Below are positions 34,988 to 44,886 of a stretch of 64,000 nt of DNA, piece after piece; the stretch's first letter is position 1; each line of letters starts with the position of its first letter. Both the position numbers and the translations under genes were made by a program. The notes beneath the pieces are model-generated. The model searched no databases, was not told the origin of the DNA, and was given only the letters and a program-made list of their open reading frames with translations. This DNA comes from Heterodera schachtii. Taxonomy: Eukaryota; Nematoda; Chromadorea; Rhabditida; Heteroderidae. The stretch lies in contig SIJG01000076.1 of the NCBI GenBank assembly GCA_023374025.1, forward strand, positions 290,552-354,551, in the 5' to 3' direction.

Positions 34988-35148
34988 ATGGCACCGCCCG
35001 TCGAAAAAAGGAAAAAATTTTCCTCCGTCGACCATTGCTTAATTTCTTCTGCCAAAATTGGAGAAAATCAGCAGCAATCGTTGGGTTCATTTGAGACGGC
35101 ATTTGGAGAACAGAAGCTGAAAATGAAAATTCGAATTTTGAGGAAAAT
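34988..35148 (+). pseudogene. Orphan first exon of an F-box-like gene
   Basis: An intact 53-codon first exon (MAPPVEKRKKFSSVDHC ... EQKLKMKIRILRK, then AT|GTAAGC) on the plus strand, in the same phase as the first exon of the intact gene at 37288. No F-box exon follows. The next 300 bases are unrelated and then minus-strand F-box sequence begins. It faces away from copy 2 (33227), repeating the head-to-head arrangement seen at 23.7-24.0 kb, with a hAT-like element inserted between. Confidence 0.65.
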
Positions 35149-35478
35149 GTAAGCCAAACAATGGCATTGAACAACCTTTGTTTCGGAAAATAAGAATGTT
35201 TTTAAAGATAAATTAATAGAAAAGGGAGGCGATGGCATTGGTAACACTGACAATATCCCGCGGGATTAATCCGCAATCTAACAGATCTAAAAATTTCTGT
35301 GGATTTGCCGGACTGGGATCATCCAGTAAAATAGGTCTAGCTAAGCAATTTATTGGTGCTATGACAAAGTTTTTATGGCTTATAGGTTTTGAAAGGAAGG
35401 GAAGTTTCAGTCTGAGTAATTATTTGAATAATTAAAAAAAAATTAACAATGGCAAAACAAATAAATGCCACTCATTGA

Positions 35479-35835
35479 TCACCCAAGACAATTGTCACAA
35501 CGCAAATTAATGGTGACTCTGTTCAAATTGTCGTCCCATTGAACCGCCGCCGTCGCCGTCTCACCCTCCCCAATTTGGCATCGCTTCATCAGCCAAGAAT
35601 AATCTGATTCTTTGCTCAGTGTCAGCATTTCATTGGTTCGTTCGTTCACCAATTCAAATGGCTCAATTGGCATTGGCACATCCAACAAAATTTTCATTTG
35701 ATAACTGACAGAAGAAATGGTGGCATGGAGAAATGGCTAAATAACGGAAAATGTAAATCGATGTAATGAGTCAGTCGTTTGAGGAATAAGTGGCCTTGCC
35801 ACCTCTTTGAAATTGTTGGCCCATTCGTCGATGTT
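35479..35835 (-). pseudogene. 3' fragment of an F-box-like gene, cut by a miniature element
   Basis: A last exon (35479-35736) reads FLHATISSVSYQMKILL ... PFELVNERTNEMLTL ... NCLG and stop. Upstream, after an intron, only the last 11 codons of the third exon remain (NIDEWANNFKE, 35803-35835). They stop abruptly at TACCGTATATGCGCTAATTA, the end of the TA-flanked miniature family. All earlier exons are absent. Confidence 0.75.
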
Positions 35836-35938
35836 ACCGTATATGCGCTAATTATCCCCCCCCCCCAGAAGGACAATGGCCTAAAATAAGGGCAATTTAA
35901 ATTTAAATATTAAAACAAAAGCTGTTGCTCTCACAAAC

Positions 35939-37288
35939 TCACCCAATGCAATTCGTGCCACCATTAAGAATAATGAAGACTTTGTTCAAATTGTCCGTCT
36001 TTTCATCCTTCCACTGAATCGTCCCCCCAATTTGGCATCGCTTCAACAGCCAAATTTGGCACCGCTTCAACGTCCAATTGCCATAAGCATATTCGTCTTT
36101 TTTCTCCAATGTCAGCTTTTCGTTGGTCTGTTCGTTCACCAATTCAAAAGACTCAATTGGCGATGATTCAAAAAATTCAAATTTAATTCGAATTATGTAG
36201 CTGGCCGAAGAAGTGGTGGCACGGAGAAAGGCCTAAACAATGGGAAAAGAAAAGCAAATGGCAATCAACCCAAACACATTTTACGAAAATGTGGACACAC
36301 CTCTTTGAAGCTGTTCAACAATTTAGTGGTTCCCCACTCAGAACCATAATGACTCAATTGCTTTGGCTGCCCATCTTTTGTCGGAGTGTGCAACCATTTG
36401 GACAGCGCTTGGCCAGAATGTGCATTTGGCCCATCATCACCAATCGCCGTGGGCCCCAAAGTATCGGAATTGATTGAATTCAATTGGTTGAGGTCGGAGA
36501 GAATTGTCGGCGAAATGTGGCGACGCAAATTTTCAAGATCACCATTAAACTTCAAATGGCGAATGTTTGGTGCAAAAATGGGCCAAATTTCAGCGGCAAA
36601 AGCATTCCAAATTGGCTGTGTATCTTTGTCTTTAGCGTAAAGACGGAAAAGCAAATCCATGCTGGTGCCTCTTTTGTCAAAAATTTGTTGGTTGGAACGA
36701 AGAAATGTGATGACGGAATGGTCGATGAAACTGAAAAGGAATCAGTCAAAATGATTTGTGAAAATGAACAAAGTCTTTGTGATTTACCTGATCCAAATGC
36801 TCTCAAAGCGAATTTTGTTGTGCAGCGAACGGTTCGGCAATGGACAATATTTGGAATTGCCAAGGCCATTCCGAACCACCAGTTTTGCCGTTGTTTTCAT
36901 TTTGGCAATACTGATTCGTTTCCAAATTGTCAATTCTGTTTTGCCATCGAAATGTTTGTCGACCAACGCATTGAAACGGGGCGAAACCAATGCCAATTTG
37001 AGGCCAAGTTGAGGACGGTCAAAATGTGGGAAAATGTCCATCCAAATGTCGTTGCACACCCAACTGAAAATGTGGAAAAATAATATGTTGAAGCAGGCTT
37101 AAAAATGAAATTTCATTAATTTTCAACTAAATAAATTCTCACATTTTCCTCAAAATTCGACGTTTCATTTTCATTGGCAGGCGAACACTTCGTCGTCCCA
37201 ACGGTTTCTGTTGATTTGCATCAGTTGCAGAAATGGGGCGATGGTCGGCGGAGGAATGCTTTTTCTTTTTTTTGACGGGCGGTGCCAT
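35939..37288 (-). CDS. F-box-like protein, intact copy 3, with a basic NLS-like N-terminus
   Basis: Exons 37143-37288, 36788-37063, 36301-36730 and 35939-36232 give 381 residues. The first exon is strongly basic (MAPPVKKKKKHSS ... RRSVRLPMKMKRRILRK), suggesting nuclear targeting. The second carries the F-box-like segment (WVCNDIWMDIFPHFDRPQL ... VSPRFNALVDKHFDG). The third has DHSVITFLRSNQQIFD, EIWPIFAPNIRHL, SPTILSDLNQLNSI and KWLHTPTKDGQPK. The fourth has SFELVNEQTNEKL, and the short KRCQI motif appears twice in tandem (LKRCQIWLLKRCQIG), probably a small internal duplication. It is the best preserved of the MAPP-type copies. Likely an SCF substrate adaptor by family, substrate unknown. Confidence 0.8.
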
Positions 37289-37917
37289 TAAAACAAATAA
37301 TAATTTAGCCTAAAATAAGGAAATTTTTGAAAAAATTAGTCCAGAAAACTAAGCGTGCAAGTTGTGTTTCATCCTCATGTATGAACTCATCAAAGTCAGT
37401 GTTTTTGGAAGGAATAAAGTCAATTGGTGTAAAAAATTTAAGTGAATAAAAATGAATTCCTTTTATGTACATATTTTGTAGAAATCGGTAAAAAAAAATT
37501 TTCGGGAAAGGGAAACCGAAAAAGAACGGGGCGGGATTCCCGGGTTTTCCCGCGGGAATCCCATTCCCGCTGGTCTCTAATATTTTGCGATTTTGTTAAG
37601 GAATCTTGGACAAATCGCCAAAAAATGTGAACTCGTCAAACAAATTAGCGAAGAAAATGCCGAAAAATAATAAAGGCTATGTCGGTGAAAAGGCAATTTG
37701 AAAAATCCGGCAAAAAAGTAGTCAAGAACAATTTTTGTATTTTATTAATTAGACCATAATTTAGTTAAGTATATAAAAAGTTCTGTAGACTTTAAGCTTT
37801 CGTTGAACAAAGTTATGGTGGCCTAAGAAACTGAGAAAATCTTTGAATGAACATGTAAATTTTGCATTTTCTTGTTTAATTACTAAAAATTCCGAAAACT
37901 CACGAAAAAAAAATATT
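37289..37917. other. Intergenic, no gene seen
   Basis: Contains a GC-rich inverted patch near 37535-37580 (GCGGGATTCCCGGG ... CCCGCGGGAATCCC ... GGTCTCTAA), similar in type to patches at 10.97, 15.02 and 29.3 kb. Confidence 0.45.
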
Positions 37918-38060
37918 GGAAATCGGAATTCCAACCCCAAAAAATGTCGGAAATCAGAATTCCGACCCCAAAAATGATCGGAAATCGGAATTCCAACCCA
38001 AAAATGATCGGAAATCAGAATTCCAACCCCAAAAAATGCCGAAGGTCTGAATTCCGTGCC
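37918..38060. repeat. Minisatellite, 30-31-bp unit, upstream of the serpin
   Basis: Units beginning GGAAATC(G/A)GAATTCC start at 37918, 37949, 37980 and 38010, with a degenerate fifth near 38041. The array ends about 140 bp before the serpin start codon. Confidence 0.85.
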
Positions 38061-38197
38061 ATCCCCGATGGATGGATTTGTGATTGTTTGATTCTCTGTC
38101 ACGCACATTTTTTTTTTCATTTAATTTAGCTTTTGTCCCATTTTCGTTTTAATCTCTTCGATTTCCTTCAAATTGCCTCATTATCCGCCAATAATTA

Positions 38198-41100
38198 ATG
38201 TCTTCGCCAAATGCCTGGCTCATTGTGGAGGCACAGGCCGATTTTGCGTTGAATTTGCTGCGCGAGGTGTCCACGGACGACCGTTCGTGCATTGTTTCGC
38301 CGTTTTCTGTTGCCGTCACTCTGTCCATGGTTTACGCGGGCGCCAAGGAAAAGACGGGCCAAGAAATGGGCCAACTGCTGGCAAACGGTGGGTTGGATTT
38401 AAGAAATTTCACGAATTGAAAGATTATTTAAATCATTTTTAGAGGGGGAAAAATGCAAAATTCGGAAAATCAGAAATTTCGATTTTTGGCTTAAATTCGG
38501 GTCCGGGATTCGTTGCTAATTTCACCGGGATTGAGATTCGTCCTCAGCCACTCGGAAACATTTTCTACTCGTTTTGAAAACAAAAATAGAAAACCTGCTA
38601 AAAATACGACCAAAATTTTCATTTTTCTGACCGCCGAACCCTAAAAAATCTTACTTTTTAAATCGTCTCAAAATTGCAAAAGCAAAATTTGCCTTTTTTA
38701 TTCTTAATTGCCCTTTTCATTAATTAGGGTACACCCCGTAACGTCGCCGCAAAAAAAAAACAATAAAATTTTTAGTATTTTCAGAAAAAAAACAGAAAAA
38801 ATTCTCTCATTTCCCTCTGAAAATAAAAAATTTTGTTAATTTAAAATTGGTAACTAATCTTTTGACATGTTTTCTCGTTTTTTTAATTAAACTTCTTTTT
38901 TTTGCCGCGGCATTTTTGTCCCGGCCACATTTTGGCAGTGACATTTTGTTGTCCTACCCTCAAATTAATTACCCTTCCCCCCTAATTACCTTCCTTCCCC
39001 CTTTAATTATTATTATTATTGTTAATTGCCCCTTTTCTCTTTCGTTAAGGTGCGCGCGAGTGGGAGGTGCAACAATATTTCGGCACTTTGCTCAAATCGG
39101 TCAAAAGTGGACAGAACAGCAGCAACAACACTTTGGAGACGGCCAACAAAGTGTACGTGGCGAAAGGCTTCAGCGTGAGGGAGGCGTTCAGAGGGAAAAT
39201 TGAGGGAAATTACGGTGGACAGTTGGAGACGGTGGACTTTGAGGACAGCGAAGGGACGGCGGAGGTGGGAAAAAGTTTCAATTGGAATAGCACAAAAATT
39301 TCGCCGTGACAAAATTTCAGCGGCAAATTTTTTTTTTTTTTGAAAATTTTCAACATAGAAATCTTTCAGGAAAAAATCGTAGAAAATTTTATTTTGGGGT
39401 GCACCCAAGTTTATTGGCGTAACGCCAAACAATTTCCAACTGCCAAAAGTAGGAAAACCTTAAAATGTAACAAAATTAAAAAATGTATCATATTTTTTAA
39501 CAGATTTCATCCCGTTTAATTGTCGACCTTTTGAATTGGTCAAAAAATTGGTGTTAGATTCGTGATCAGCAACCCCAGAACGGACCAGACCGTTTTTGTG
39601 CCAGCCCAGTTTTTTAACTATAACCTTTTTCATTGTCAACCAAATCCAACTTTCTTGGTATCTTTCGATAGCCCTAAGTATCCTCTATTTGCCTGCAAAA
39701 TTGTGAAAATTTTCATTAAGGTTCAAAAAAGTTCCGGCCAAAAATGTTTAGAAAACCAGTTTTTTGAAGTTTTATGGCCATAACTTTTTTGAACCTTAAC
39801 CAAATTTTTCGCAATTTTGCAGGCTAATAGAGGAAATATAGGGCTATCGAATGTTAGCAAGAAAGTTGGATTTGGTTGACAATGAAAAAAGTTTAAAAAC
39901 TGCGCTGGCGCGAAAACGACTCCGACTCCCCCAGAAAACCCCTTGAAAATACGTTTTCCCGACATTTTATGAAAAACAAATTTTTTGTAAAATCAAAAAT
40001 GTTTCCCCACCCCTTCGAATTTTTAATAAGTTTTAAAAACGGCATACTTTTATTAGTGCCAGTTTTTTTTCAATTAAAAATTCAATTAATTGATGGCCGC
40101 TGCATTTTTTGTCTTAAGAAAATCAACAAATTCGTGAAGGAAGCGACCCATGAGAAAATCCGCGATCTGATCAGTGCCGAAGGCATTGACGAGAACACGC
40201 GGTAAGAAAGCGCAAATGCCCAAATCAACTGCTTTTACTTATAAAAGAAAACAATATTTTGTAATATAAAAAATCAGATAAAATACCCTATTAGCTTAAG
40301 TTTCCATGGTCACCAAAAACATCGCCGCAAAAAAAAAAAGAAAAATTACGAAGAAACATGGAACATCAAAATTTCGCCGTGAAAATTTTTTTTTTAATTC
40401 AAAAAATAGAAATTAACATGAAAAATTAGAAAAATTAATCATACCATTTCGAAAAACATTAGAAAAATTGTTCGATTTTTTTCTTGAAAATTTTTCGGTT
40501 TGAAAAAAACAAATGTAAATGTTTGGAAAATGATTTTCATTTTTTTTCAGTTTGGTGCTGATCAACGCGCTTTACTTCAAGGGCACATGGGCGAACAAAT
40601 TCAACCCAAAATTAACCAAAAAGGCGCAATTTCATATGGACGAGAAAAACTCCAAAGAAGTGGCTTTTAATCGTTAGAACAATTGCATTTCAAATTAGAA
40701 AAATGCCAATTTGATATCAGTTTTCAATAATGCCATTCACCGGGGATGGCATGGAATTCCAATTTCCGAAATGTTTCTCATGAACAATTCAGCATCCATT
40801 TCGAAACCCGTTCCGAAACGCTGATCAGAATTAGAACATAAAATTAAAAACTTGAAATTCGTCGGAAAGGACAAAATATCGCCGCCGAAACTTTTATTTT
40901 TTTATTTAATCATAAATTTTTCAAGAAACAAAGCTTAGGAAAATTGAAAATATCAAAAAATCAAGTGATTTTTTGGAAAAATTAATAATTCATCAAAAAA
41001 AACGAAAAAAATGTTTGAAAATTTTTTCAATTTTTTTTTGCAATTTTTTTTATTAAAAAAATTCAAAACTTTTCTAATTGTAAGATTTTTTCTTAAAACT

Positions 41101-43227
41101 TCCGGAGAGGGGGGGAACGAAGTGCACCTTCGTTTTGTCCCGAAACGACTAAATCTGACTTTTTACAGCTGGAAATGATGCAGTTGACTACCATTTTCAT
41201 TTATTACGAGGACACTCAGGTCGTTCCGTGCGTTCTTTCGTGCACACATTTTCGCATTTTTTTTGTTGCTAATTTTCTGTTTGCTTGTACAGCTCCAACT
41301 CCTCGGCATGCCCTACAAAGGTGAAAAGGAGTTCATGTTCGTGCTGTTGCCCATGGAACGCTTTGGACTGGCCCAATTGTTGGCTCAATTGGACGGCCAA
41401 AAGCTGGTGGAACTGATCAAAAAGCGGAACAAATGCATTGTGAAGGTGAGTAAACACGGAGGAGCAAGACAAAACGACAAAATATCGCCGAGAAAAAAAA
41501 CGTTCACGGCCTTTGCCAATTTAGCATAAATCCTCTCTTTGAAGGCCCTTCTACAATTAAAAGGGAGTAGCCGAAAATCTCGCCGTATAATTTAAAATAA
41601 AATTTTTGGAAAATCTTTAGAATTGGGCCCGCTAAAAAACCGCCCAAAACGGGTTCAAATCGACTCTAATGACCTCTAATGATTATAAAAAATGGTCTCT
41701 AGGTGCGGAAAAATCAAAAAACCGGTTTTTGAACCGGTTTAAATCACGAAAAATAGCACCAAAAATCAACCATAAAAATATTTTAAATAAAAATTTTCAA
41801 ACAAATTTGGTATCATTCGAAAGTTTTTGGCAAGCTAAGTCTAAAAAATCAGGTATGAAGTCGAACCAACGCCATTTCTGAACACTCAGGTGCCTCCCTT
41901 TTCACTCAAATTTCGAGTTTTAAACCGGTTCAAAAACCGGTTTTTTGACATTTCTGCACCTCGGGAGTGATTTTTGTGATGATTAGAGGTCATTAGAGAT
42001 TGATTGGAATTCGTTTTGTGTTGTTTTTTTAGCGGGCCCATTTCTAAAGTACAGCCAAATTTTTTTAACTTAAAAATTTTTCAAAAAATCTTATAATTTT
42101 TTTAAAAGAAAAAATCAAGGAAAAAAATTTGAAAATTTTTCATAAATTTTCGAAAAACTTATTGTATCATAAAACAATCGCTGCAAATTTGGTACTTATC
42201 CCTTCTGTGACCCCCCCCCCCCCGCCCCCCGAAAATTTTTTTTTTTACATTTTTTTCGTGGATAATTTTAGGCGCTAAAAACTGATCTACTGTTTATAAC
42301 TGCATGCAATCTTAAAATAAACAGCTTATCCGCTTTCAGCGCCTAAAATTACCAAAGAAAAAATGTATAAAAAAAATTTCGGAGGGGGGGGGGGGGTCAC
42401 AAAAGGGATAAGTACCGCAAATTTTTTCAAAAAAAGTTAGAAAAAATCGCTGCAAATTTTTCAAAACTGTTGGGGAGAAACGAATTGACTCTCCACCCCA
42501 ACTGAGCCCCTTTCTTTTGCCAGGTGGAGTTGCCCAAGTTCACGTTGGAGGCCACGCACGAACTGAACAAACCGTTGACCAACATGGGCATGGCCACCGC
42601 GTCCACCGACAGTGCCAATTTTGAGGGCATTTCCGACAAGAAACCGTTGCTGATCAGCAAAGTGGTGCAGAAGGCGTTAATTGAGGTGCGGTGATTGCCC
42701 ATGATTAGGGCCCGGATTTACATGGATTGGACTTCCATATGTTTTTGCTAATTAGGCAGGGACGGTCTAAGGATTTCGGCTTGGGGGGCGTTCCCCCTCC
42801 GGGCGATGACTTTTTAGATCGCTAATCACGAATCTGACATCCATTTCGGCCAATTTCGAACCCCAGATCCGAACTCGAACAAAAAGCAGAAAAAAATTTC
42901 GCATTTTGGTCTAAAAATGAATTTATGATCGATCTATTTTCCATCAAAAATTGCAAAAAATCCATCCGCGACATTTCCTATCGGCACCGACGGGCCCAAA
43001 AGACTTAAAACTCAAAATTATCATTTTAAGCATAAATTGTCTAATTAATTCGATTTATGTAGGTTAATGAGGAGGGCACTGTCGCCGCGGCAGCCACAAA
43101 CGTTCGAATTGCCAGTCAATCGAGCAAAGAACGACGACAAAACTTGCGTTTTGTCGCTGACCATCCGTTCTGTGCCTTTCTGATTCGCGATGACTCTGTG
43201 CTTTTCAGTGCGATTTTCCGCAAATGA
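38198..43227 (+). CDS. Serpin (serine/cysteine protease inhibitor), intracellular type
   Basis: Exons 38198-38387, 39050-39264, 40119-40201, 40551-40659, 41169-41219, 41293-41445, 42524-42685 and 43063-43227 give 375 residues, normal serpin length. Family marks are clear: FALNLLREVS, SPFSVAVTLSMVYAGA, NKVYVAKGF, INKFVKEATHEKIRDLI, LINALYFKGTW, MPYKGEKEFMFVLLPM, LPKFTLEATHEL, ISKVVQKALIEVNEEGT and DHPFCAFLIRDDSVLFSAIF. The hinge EEGTVAAAAT fits an inhibitory serpin. Counting from the hinge places P1 at the Gln of RIASQS, with Arg and Lys nearby, so target preference is uncertain. There is no signal peptide, so it probably acts inside cells unless secreted unconventionally. Introns 2 and 6 carry palindromic and transposon insertions. 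Confidence 0.92.
39583..39945. repeat. Palindromic repeat in a serpin intron
   Basis: An imperfect palindrome (CAACCAAATCCAACTTTCTTGG ... CAAGAAAGTTGGATTTGGTTG, with CTATTTGCCTGCAAAATT opposite AATTTTGCAGGCTAATAG). It is a diverged relative of 54839-55203 and of the interior of 34049-34701. Confidence 0.7.
41616..42049. repeat. Foldback element with TTGGGCCCGCTAAAAAA ends, serpin intron 6
   Basis: The left end TTTAGAATTGGGCCCGCTAAA is matched by TTTAGCGGGCCCATTTCTAAA at the right. The inner arms include GACCTCTAATGAT / ATGATTAGAGGTC and AAAACCGGTTTTTGAACCGG / CCGGTTCAAAAACCGGTTTT. 434 bp. Confidence 0.75.
42191..42416. mobile_element. Small palindromic element with 8-bp flanking repeats, serpin intron 6
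   Basis: GGTACTTATCCCTTCTGTGACC ... GGTCACAAAAGGGATAAGTACC, with arms that continue through the poly-C/poly-G run and a GGCGCTAAAA / TTTCAGCGCC block. It is flanked on both sides by GCAAATTT (42183-42190 and 42417-42424). 226 bp, non-coding. The flanking 8-mer also recurs nearby, which weakens the target-duplication reading slightly. Confidence 0.65.
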
Positions 43228-43550
43228 TTCAATTTATTATTTAATGTGTATTTGTGTTAGATTTGGTAATTATTTTTGTTGTAATTGGATCCATTTGTAT
43301 AAATCTTTTTTTTTGTGTGTGTTTATTTAGTATTTTTGCATTTGATTCCAATTTTTAATGTTCTTTTTTTTGCCGATTCTCTGTGCGATGAACAGTGATT
43401 GGATTTACGCATGTAAGGAAAATCTTAAATATAATATATAAATATGTAAAATCAAATATGAAATACAGTACACCGGAAAAATGCCAAAATTGTTAAAATA
43501 TTTATCTCCAAAAAAGTGTGCGCACCAAGCAATATGTGCGGGAAAAAATT

Positions 43551-43670
43551 CTGTATTATCTTTAATTATCGCCCCGGGGGATTATTTCTCAACCTCATCA
43601 GAAAAGGGGGGAGGGGATAATTAGATACTATGGTATAAATGGAGACGGGGGATAATTAGAGATAATACCG
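43551..43670. mobile_element. Miniature element of the CCGTATT...TAATTATC family
   Basis: CTGTATTATCTTTAATTATC ... GATAATTAGAGATAATACCG, about 120 bp, followed by TA. A shorter deleted relative sits at the same relative place after the serpin fragment (47660-47725), so it was present before that duplication. Confidence 0.7.
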
Positions 43671-44293
43671 TATGCGCCTGGAGAAGGAAAATTTGAACCT
43701 CAAATTTAAGAGCACAGAAAAACCTCAAATAATTAAAATTTACAAGAAGTTACCGTATCAGTCGACTTTCATTGAGAGGGTAACCCGAGATTGTCTATAT
43801 TTAAATAATATAATATTTTAGGAAATAATTTAAACCAAATAAATTTAGTTGGGTTTTACGAGCCAAAAATTTTATGGCAAATTTTAATAAAAGAGTTTTC
43901 GCTAAGTGAAGAAGCAAAACACGAACTGTCGGACCGCTTTCATCGGCTATTCCATGTCCAATAATTTGCAATTTGACGGAATAAATTAGCCAAAGCATTA
44001 TTTTTTAGTAAATCGTTAAATGAAATAAAGTCAAAGATTGGATTTTCAGCTGGCGGATGGATGTCATTACGACTTGATTCTTGAGTTTTCAATGCCAATA
44101 GGGATGACAAAAGTGACAGTCAAAAAAATATAAAAAATCAAAAAGTTGATGCTTTCGAATGCTTCTCCTCCCCAACATCGTGTTGTCCGATCAGTGTGAC
44201 CACTTCACACGCACAGCCCCAACTGAACAAAATGCCACAACTATTTTAGCAACTTTTCTGCCCTTTTTAGTAATTCATTAGTAAACTAATTAT
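43671..44293. other. No recognisable gene
   Basis: A 65-codon minus-strand frame at 43801-43998 looks mildly protein-like (GIADESGPTVRVLLLHLAK) but has no splice context or recognised family. The rest is AT-rich. Confidence 0.4.
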
Positions 44294-44886
44294 TAGGGCT
44301 TCCATTTTTAGGCACAAAAAATCGCGAAATAGGCACCTAAAAAGGCATAAAAAAATCGCAAACTAGGCATTAAATAGGCACAAAAATCACCAAATAGGCA
44401 CAAAAATAGGCAAAAAATTTTTTAAATTAACGCTTTTTAGGTAGCAAATCACGTAAAAACTAACTCAAAAAACTTTATTTGCTTATATTTCAATTGTTTT
44501 AAAGTTTTTTCGAATAAGGACATTTTTTAAACCAAAAATCTTTATTAAGAAAAAATAATGAATTTTGCGGATCAATTTTTGTGAAAATTTTTTCAATTCT
44601 TAGGGGTGTATTTTCTGAAAAATTTTCGGGTTGATTCTTAGGGGTGTAAGTTTCATTTTTGTTAAGAATTTTTCAGAAAATCTTGAAAAAGGCGCCAAAA
44701 ATGGCGAAATAGGCACAAAAATAGGCATTTAGGCATTAAGCACAAAAAGTCCAAAATAGGCAAAAATAGGCATTATAAAAGTCTTCGTAGACACCCCAAA
44801 CCAAGCGGAAAATGCTTTTTTCGTGCTTATCTATGCGTGTTAAGTGCGCAAAAATTTTAGGCATTTGCCTAAAAATGGAAGCCCTA
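44294..44886. mobile_element. hAT-like MITE, TIR TAGGGCTTCCATTTTTAGGCA
   Basis: The ends TAGGGCTTCCATTTTTAGGCA and TGCCTAAAAATGGAAGCCCTA are perfect inverse complements. Both sides are flanked by CTAATTAT (44286-44293 and 44887-44894), an 8-bp target duplication. The 593-bp interior is full of AAATAGGCAC-type subrepeats and has no coding sequence. Confidence 0.88.

Noticed and set aside
39022..39432. 136-codon minus-strand frame opposite serpin exon 2
   Set aside because: Antisense shadow of a conserved serpin exon.
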